Assembly: GCA_002335605.1 (NCBI GenBank)
Contig: BEDY01000010.1
Location: forward strand, 124,001-188,000
Length of the DNA stretch: 64,000 nucleotides
Origin: Prillingera fragicola
Lineage: Eukaryota > Basidiomycota > Tremellomycetes > Trichosporonales > Trichosporonaceae
Direction of reading: 5' to 3'
Shown: positions 57,355 through 64,000 of the stretch, piece after piece
Layout: every line of letters starts with the position of its first letter
Position numbering within the stretch: the stretch's first letter is position 1
Notes under the pieces: generated by a model
Seen by the model: only the letters and a program-made list of their open reading frames with translations
What the model was told of the DNA's origin: nothing
The model's database searches: none
Translations under genes and position numbers: made by a program

Positions 57355-58324
57355 ATTGTAGCGGTACAGGATGGACGATCAACGGGCTCGGGACGCATGC
57401 TGCATGCTCGGCGGCACGGCGGATCAGTGGCCCGTTGTCCTGGGTAGGGTATTCCTTCTGACCCGATCGTCTGCAGCTTGTACCCACTCGGATAAAGCAG
57501 CTGCAAGTAACACAGTGACTATGAGATGTACTCAGCTAGGCGCCGTCAGCGACACGGATCAGTACCCCGAGCAGGCAAGGTCACACGCTACCCACACGCG
57601 AGGTGCATGAGACGAGCACATGGCCACCAGCCTTGCGAAGTCACTTGCTCCTTTCTTCGACTTGATTCAACTCTGAGACTGATTGTTATCCTCAAAGTCA
57701 GTACGAGATGCCTGTAAGACTGCACTTGAGCATGTTTCTGCAGGCTAGCTGGCATCCATCGTCGCAGTTGTGTCAGTCGTGGCCGGCAGTGACTGCTAAA
57801 TACTGCTAAACACCCACGTGAGCGCCACCTGTTGAGTCGTCTGCCCTGTAGGCATTGTGAGTACATGCATGCACTATCAGATTAGATGTAGCAAGCAGCC
57901 TTGAATGCAGTGAGTCTACGTTGCTGGTCAGTCCCATACCTGTAAAGAGGTCAAGGGGCAGTGTCGTTGTCATGTCTGGCAGTGGATTGGGTGGACACTA
58001 CATCCACTCGGTCACACGCTGCCTCCATCTTGATCTTTGTCAACCATCCCATCTCTTGGTCACCACCTTGCGACTTTTCACGAGCAGTACTCTCGACTCG
58101 ACGACATCAGTGTACAGTGTGATAGCAAAAGCATCCAGTCCCACCATCTCCACGGCCGACACCACCTCACAGCCCGCTCGGCCCCGACTAAGCCCGAGAT
58201 CCGAGTCGCCGGCCGATCCCCGTGCCCACAATAACAATCTCCATCATCCATCCACTTTTTCCATCTCTCTCCTCGTCACCAACCTCCACGCACATCTCTT
58301 ATCAGATAACCCCCCGTCCCCAAC

Positions 58325-60366
58325 ATGCCACCCACCCCATCCCCCTCGGGTGGCTCCAAGTCACCGCACGAAGCCCCTCCCTCCACGGCCTCCCCGCGCC
58401 CAGCCAAGAAAGCCCGCACAGTCCACACCTGCAGCCGGTGTCAGCGCCTCAAGATCGGCTGCGACAGGAACCGCCCCTGCTCAGCCTGTGTCCGCAGCGA
58501 CGCCGCCGCCGAGTGCCAGTACCGCGTCCCGCCGACCGAAGCGTGCGTCCCTTTGCAGAGTAGAGCTGACGGTGCAGCGCCGCCGCGAGCCGCTCGCCCC
58601 CGCGCGGTGCGCGGTCGGGGAAGCGGCAGCGGGCTGTCCTCGTGTGCACGCGGTGTAAGCGGCTCAAACTCCGGTGTGACCAGGAGCGGCCTTGTCGGTC
58701 GTGTATTCGGGGAAAGTGCGAGGATCGGTGCCATTACGTGCGCTGGCCGGAGGAGGACGCTGGTGCCGAGGGGAGGCCTGGCGCGGCAGCTGCGTCGGCC
58801 CCGGCCGGCGACGAGCTCGACGCGACGCTCTACCCGCCCACCCACAGGGCGCGCACGGCGTCGCCCCGCGCCTCGCCGCCTGCAACGGAGACGCGGCGGA
58901 GCACGCCGTTCTTCCAGGCCACGCCCACGGGGCCGGTCGCGCTGACGCCCGCCGACGAGAGCATTGACAGCCTCGCGAGCCGCTTCCCGCCCGTGGACGC
59001 GTGGCGGTCGCATCTCCAGAGTTTCCTAAACTTTGACCTCATGTTTCGGTTCGTTCACCACGACGAGTTTACGCGCCGCGCCGAAGAGGTCATGTCCCGC
59101 TGGCCCCGGGTTGGGGGCGAGGACGCCGCGCTGCTGGCCATGATCGGGGCGGCGATTTGGATCGGCGGGCAGACCGAGCCGGAGCGCGGCAGCCCTGGGG
59201 CGGTCGCCAACTTTGACCGCGGGGTTATCGACAGCCTGCTCGGGTACTGCGAGAGTCATAACATGATTGGCATCGACTATGTGCACGCGCATCTGCTGGC
59301 TAGCATGACGCACATGATTGGCGAGGCGAGCACGCCGCGGCCGGCGTGGTTGAGCGCCGGGAGGTGTCACCATGCCGCGCTCATGGCCGAGATCTACAAG
59401 GACACGCCCGGGGAGAGCCTGCTGGAGCAGGAGACGAGGCGGAGGCTGTGGTGGTCGATCCAGCTGAACAAAAAGTGAGCCACTGGCACGGCCGTTGCTG
59501 ACGACAGGCTGCTAGCGTCACGGCTAGACATTGAAGTCTACCCCGACCACCCGTACGTCCCGCGCCCACGCCTGCTGTCAGACCGCGCACTAGTCGACCC
59601 CGACGCGCCGGGCGTCGAGAGCGAAATGCCCGAGTGGGCGTACGTCGACGCCGTCCTGTCATTTGCCGACATTATGCTGCAGCGCCGCGCAATCATGGCA
59701 GCACCCAACACACCACTCCTCGACCGGCTCGCCGCCGCCCACAAACTGTGCAACGACTTTTCAGACTCGATGCCCGCCTACCTGCGCGTCACGGCGCCGG
59801 GCGCGGTCCCGCACTGGGTCTACGCCCAAGCGGTCGTGTTTGCCGTCGCACGCGAAGACTATGTCGTGCAGCTGTACCGGCCGTACTTTGGGAGCAGCGA
59901 GCTGGGCTCGTTTGCGCTCAACCAGGCCGCCGACGCCGCCCTCCGCATGGTCGGCCACGTGCAGGCCCTCACCTCCTTCCTGCTCTTCACATGGATAGAC
60001 TCGGGGCAGAGCGCACTCTGGGCCTTTGGCACGCACGCCTTTACCGCCGGCATGGTACTGGCGTATGCCCTCCTCGCGTCGCCCGCGCCAGACAACGCGC
60101 CCGAGCTCACGTCCGCCCTCGACGCGGCCATTGGCGCGCTCCGCTTCGCGTCACAGAGCCCCGGGAGCAGCAGGAGTAACACCCGCGCACTGGATATTCT
60201 CGAACAGCTCCGCGCGACCGTGCTTGGGCGCGCGGATGGGGACGTCCAGCCCCGGGATCCGTATACGGGCCACAGGATTGATATGCCTAGCATGGGGGTT
60301 GATCTGGGGGACTGGGCGGATTGGGAGGTGCTGTTCAAGGATTTGTTCCAGCATGGCGTGCTCTAG
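58325..60366 (+). CDS. Transcription factor with two tandem Zn2Cys6 clusters (B)
   Basis: Three exons (introns 58543-58577, 59475-59507) encode 657 residues. The first cluster is C36-x2-C39-x6-C46-x5-C52-x2-C55-x8-C64. After a 30-residue basic linker comes a second, C95-x2-C98-x6-C105-x5-C111-x2-C114-x8-C123, with one additional Cys119. The two share the pattern C.RC.RLK..CD..RPC..C, which suggests an internal duplication. The intron falls in the linker. From about residue 215 there is a fungal-specific regulator domain (FRFVHHDEFTRRAEEVM, LLASMTHMIGEA, GRCHHAALMAEIYKD, ETRRRLWWSIQLNKK). The DHA2-type permease downstream is a possible target. Confidence 0.92.
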
Positions 60367-62181
60367 GCGCTGGGTAGAGGCGAGTGGCGAGGCTCGCCGC
60401 CTCGGCACGTGTGAAGACTCCCCACCTTGCATGCAGCCTGTACCGCACACGTCAACTAGCACACCACCATTCGTGCCGCCACAGCTGCATCGGTAGCGAT
60501 AGCTCGGAGATCGGAGACCGAGGACTCTCCTTGCAATGGGCCGAAAATGGGCCGTACACCGCACGCATCATCATGTATCATATACGCTGGATATATATCG
60601 AGCACGACTGGGGTCTTGGGCCTGTGGACCGAGGCCAGACTAGGCCGAGTCCCCAGCTGGCCCTCAGAGGGTCATGACGCCATGCAATGTTTGCGAGATG
60701 GCGAGATGGTGAAGAATACATGCAGGCTTATCAATGCTCGGAACTCGGGAGGCCGACGGGCTGATGTTATTTATTTTGGCTGGGGAGAGAACCCTGGATT
60801 GAAAATCAGACTTGGCCTCGGGCTCGTCTTGTTTTGGGCTCTACATGCGCTGCTGCTGCTGCTGCTGATGCTGCGGCTGCTGCCATCTGCGAGCTGCACG
60901 GATGTGTGGGGTGTGCGGATACGGATGTACAGATGTGGTCAGAGATAGACACGCGCAGGTACAGTAGCATCACATGTCCAGTCTGTGCAGAGCGGCAATG
61001 TTCCTGTGCCTGTGCTCCACCTCCTCCCCATCGTGCTGCGAGGTGGACAGAGCCGGGAGATCAGATGGCAAATCTGAACAAGGACCCAAACATGTCCAGT
61101 AAGTACTACTGTAGCAAGTGGCCATGTGAACGATCGACGAGGAATGGATCACTTGCTGTCACCACGTCTGGGTCTCTTGTCGCGGTCAGTAGAGCTACAG
61201 ATGTATGCACTCGTTTGATGCTTTGACAGGTATGGATCTCGTCGAGCAGGCTTGATATAGAATCCAGACAGAACCGAACAGCAGCAATAAACACAGTCCC
61301 ACCCAGGCCAACACAGTGCTGCTGCCACGTCGAACGGTGCTGCTTCGATCGACGTGGCAGCGTCGCTTTAACCATGACTTAGCCCAGCGACGAGCTCCCC
61401 GGTTCCGACCTCGACTGCGTTCCTCCCGCGACGTGGCACCGCGATCGAGGCCGTCTTCGCCGGAACCGCAGAGTTCCCATTCCACGTCGGCGTGCATGCG
61501 TGCATGCATATCGAAGACCAAATGGTTGCACCATGACGTGGCCGCTGAGGAAAGTAGCATGCTACTGCTCTCGCCGATGTGCTGCTCGCTCGGAGGGTAC
61601 GCCTCGGCGTCACACCCTCGGGCGACCGGAAGCGTGTCCGGCTCCGAGCACGAGTCACTGTTCTTATCGGTGTGCTGCCCACCTGCCCGACGGCATGCAC
61701 AATCACTGCTGCGCTCTGCAGCAGCGTCTCTCTCATGCATAGGGCCGAGGGGCGAGCCGCGGCGGGGACAGTCTGGGGTGGGGGAGGGCGAGGGGGAGCA
61801 GGTGTGGTGCCTGGCTTACTGCACACCGACGGGCAATTTTTCTGGATCACCTCACCCTCGGCCACCAAGATTATTTGTAAGGATGTGCTGATGGGGGCAA
61901 CGGCGCGGGGGCTGGGTCTGGAGGCGAGCGAGGCCGAGTGAGGATGCGAACGTGCTGCAGCAGTATATAACAACGTGCATTGGGCATTGTACACTGTTCA
62001 GTAACCCCCAGAGCTCCCTTGCATCGCGACTGCAGCCTCGCACCAAAGTAGAAAATCTTATCTTTGCAGTAGTGGCATACCACCACCCCTCGGCCACCGT
62101 TCTCGACCGCGTCACCCACCACCCACGCAGCCACACGGCACCCCTCCAGACTACATCATCGACCCCACACCCCGCACAACA
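60367..62181. other. Long intergenic region of 1.8 kb
   Basis: No supported gene. (CTG)6 at 60850-60867 and TATATAA at 61964-61970, the latter serving the next gene. Frames near 61316-61994 overlap on both strands without domains. Confidence 0.5.
61964..61970 (+). promoter_or_regulatory. TATA box of the DHA2-type permease gene
   Basis: TATATAA lies 218 bases before the ATG; the intervening sequence is a plausible C/A-rich leader near the start codon. Confidence 0.5.
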
Positions 62182-63943
62182 ATGTCGACCCTCGACGTGC
62201 CCCCCATCCCGCGCTCAAACTCGACAACCTCGACAGTCGCCGACGACAGGGGCGACCTGTCCAAAAAGTCGTCTCCGGTGTCAAACAGCATCACCCCAAA
62301 CGCCACCTATGTCGACCTCGCAGCCAAGAAGGAGCTCGACGTCGACTCGGCGACGCTCAGTGGCGAGGCCCCGGGCAAGACTGAGGGCGCTGGAGCTGCC
62401 GAGCCCAATGTCCTCGCCGACATGTCGCCGGGGCGCAAGTCGATCCTGCTCCTTGCATTCGTACGTACCTGGCAAGGGAAGCCGTGATGTGTGGCTAACC
62501 CTCGCAGTGTTTGTCCATGTTCATTGACGCCGCCGGCGTCTCTGCCACTTTCCTCATGACGGCCCCGATCGCCAAGGACCTCAACATTTCGCTGGGCAAC
62601 TCTGCGTGGATTCTCGCGACCTACACCCTGGCATTTGCCGCGACGCTCCTCTTTGCCGGCCGCCTGGCCGACCTCTACTCTCCCTCGATCGTGTACAGCA
62701 TCGGCTTTCTCGGCCTCGGCGTCATGAACCTGATCATCAGCTTTATGGACAATGAGTACGCGTTCTACGTCCTCCGCGCCGTCAACGCGCTGCTTGCAGT
62801 CCTCACGATCCCGAGCAGCATCAACATGATCATCCAGATGTATCCCGACTCGAACGAGCAGGCCAAGAAACTCGCCCTGTTCGGCATGTCGGGCGCGCTC
62901 GCCAACACCCTCGCGCTCGTCCTTGCTGGTGTGTTCATGCTCGCCAGCTGGAGGTGGTACTTCCGCTTCATCGCCATCCTTGTCATTCCCTTCAGTGTCG
63001 GCGCATGGTTCCTCCTCCCGCGCACCCAGCCCGTGGCTGCCGACATGCCCGGAGCTGAAAAGTGGAAGCGCATGGACCTCGGCGGTGTCTTCCTCCTCAT
63101 GGTCATTCTCGTTCTGTTCATCCTCGGATTCACCCAGGCCGAGGTCAAGGGCTGGGACAGCGCCATCTTTATCGCCCCCTTTGTCATCTCGGTCGCTCTC
63201 CTGCCAGTCTTCCTCTACTACGAGCACCGCCTGCCCAAGGGCTACTCGCTGCTCCCTCACGACATCTGGAACTACCCCAACATCTTCCCGCTCATCCTCC
63301 AGGCATCAGCCATCTTCATGTGTAAGTCATTCTTCTCAGTCAGCGCGTCAGAAACTCACACCCCGCAGGGTTCGCAACCTTCCAGCTCCGCGCGGCGACC
63401 TACTTCCAGGACGTCCTCGGCGACACCCCCATCCTCGCCGCAGTCAAGATGCTGCCCATGGGCATCACCGCGCTCATCGTCGGCGTCGCCACGCAGCCCT
63501 TCCCATGGCTCGTCACCCGTCCTCGCTACGTGCAGCCCGTCGCTGCCGCACTCTGCTTTGCCGGATCCATGCTCCTGGCCTTCTCCGGCGGCGGCCACGG
63601 TAAGGACTACTGGCGCTACATCTTCCCCGGAGAGATCATCGGTACTGCCGGCGGCATGATTGTGTTTATCGGCATGAACACTGCCATCATCCAGAGTTTC
63701 CCCCGTGAGTTTGCCGGCGTCGGCGGCTCGTTTGCAAACGTCATCTTCCAGGTCGGCGGTGTCATCGGTATTGCCATCCAGGCCGGGCTCCTGTCCACTG
63801 GTGACGGCACCATCGAGGACTGGACAGGATCGCGCAACGGCTACATTTTCACCTCGGTCTATGTCCTCTTTACCGGTCTCGTGTTTGTGGCCTGGTACCG
63901 CCAGCACAAGATGCCCGACCTCGGCCAGGTCGTTGCCGTCTAG
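62182..63943 (+). CDS. MFS permease, DHA2-like (14-span)
   Basis: Three exons (introns 62461-62507, 63322-63368) encode 555 residues. A 90-residue Ser/Thr/Asp-rich cytosolic N-terminus precedes the first span. SAWILATYTLAFAATLLFAG, RLADLYSP and LALFGMSGALANTLALVLAG are typical of 14-segment fungal DHA2-type efflux permeases. The paired segments near MDLGGVFLLMVILVLFILGF support 14 rather than 12 spans. Likely a proton-driven exporter at the plasma or vacuolar membrane; substrate unknown. It is the next gene after the double-zinc-cluster factor B, on the same strand. Confidence 0.92.
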
Positions 63944-64000
63944 GTGACTACTAGCCCAGCCGCGCTCAAGTACCTGTAGCACTTGATAGATAGTTTCTGT

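Larger units (their letters stand above)
55853..58324. other. Long intergenic region of 2.5 kb
   Basis: It starts with the leader and promoter of the LPMO candidate: GAAAGAGA-like purine runs near 56045-56070, and TATATAG on the minus strand at 56118-56124. A perfect 16-bp tandem duplication lies at 57323-57354. Frames such as 56585-57187 lack any domain. The last 250 bases are C/T-rich leader for the next gene. Confidence 0.5.

Overview
The window looks like nuclear DNA of a GC-rich basidiomycete yeast. A Tremellomycete close to Trichosporonales is my best inference. The evidence is about 70 introns that I could place by hand, most only 32-50 nt long, with GTRNGT-like donors and a CTRAC branch site 4-9 nt before the acceptor. 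Gene content also fits: Zn2Cys6 regulators, MFS permeases, a CFEM protein, F-box-like proteins and an AA14-like oxygenase. I see no rRNA, convincing tRNA, transposon or CRISPR array. I built 29 protein-coding models and one decayed gene copy. The exon phases close for every model.

Layout. 1-6.7 kb: CFEM protein, beta-lactamase-fold serine hydrolase, LOR/tubby-like protein with a broken 3' copy beside it, and an alpha/beta hydrolase. 6.7-22.2 kb: a region of amino-sugar genes. An ACS-family permease is divergent from an anhydro-N-acetylmuramic acid kinase (AnmK) family gene, followed by a zinc-cluster regulator, an NmrA-like protein, an UNC93-like permease, a clear MurNAc-6-phosphate etherase (MurQ), a small rhodanese/Cdc25-like protein and an N-acetylglucosamine kinase (NagK/BadF type). 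22.8-29.1 kb: two related F-box-like genes flank a nitronate monooxygenase and a DAO-type flavoprotein. 29.8-33.2 kb: enoyl-CoA hydratase and an AtuA/DUF1446 protein, convergent. 34-38 kb: a BTB protein and a zinc-cluster factor with a greatly stretched zinc loop. 39.6-50.2 kb: MFS permease, sulfatase, alpha-glucoside-type sugar permease, small membrane protein, amidohydrolase. 50.5-63.9 kb: two regulators that each carry two tandem Zn2Cys6 clusters, with an AA14-like LPMO candidate between them, and a DHA2-type permease at the end.

How the genes may work together. AnmK, MurQ and NagK are the textbook bacterial steps that turn anhydroMurNAc and GlcNAc into GlcNAc-6-phosphate plus D-lactate. 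Finding intron-bearing versions within 14 kb of a fungal genome, with two permeases and a regulator in the same stretch, suggests a fungal pathway for salvaging or eating bacterial cell-wall sugars. The main alternative for the kinase is levoglucosan kinase, which is in the same family. The enoyl-CoA hydratase/AtuA pair suggests catabolism of branched acyl or acyclic terpene compounds. The sulfatase and sugar permease share a long intergenic region holding paired copies of one 8-bp motif.
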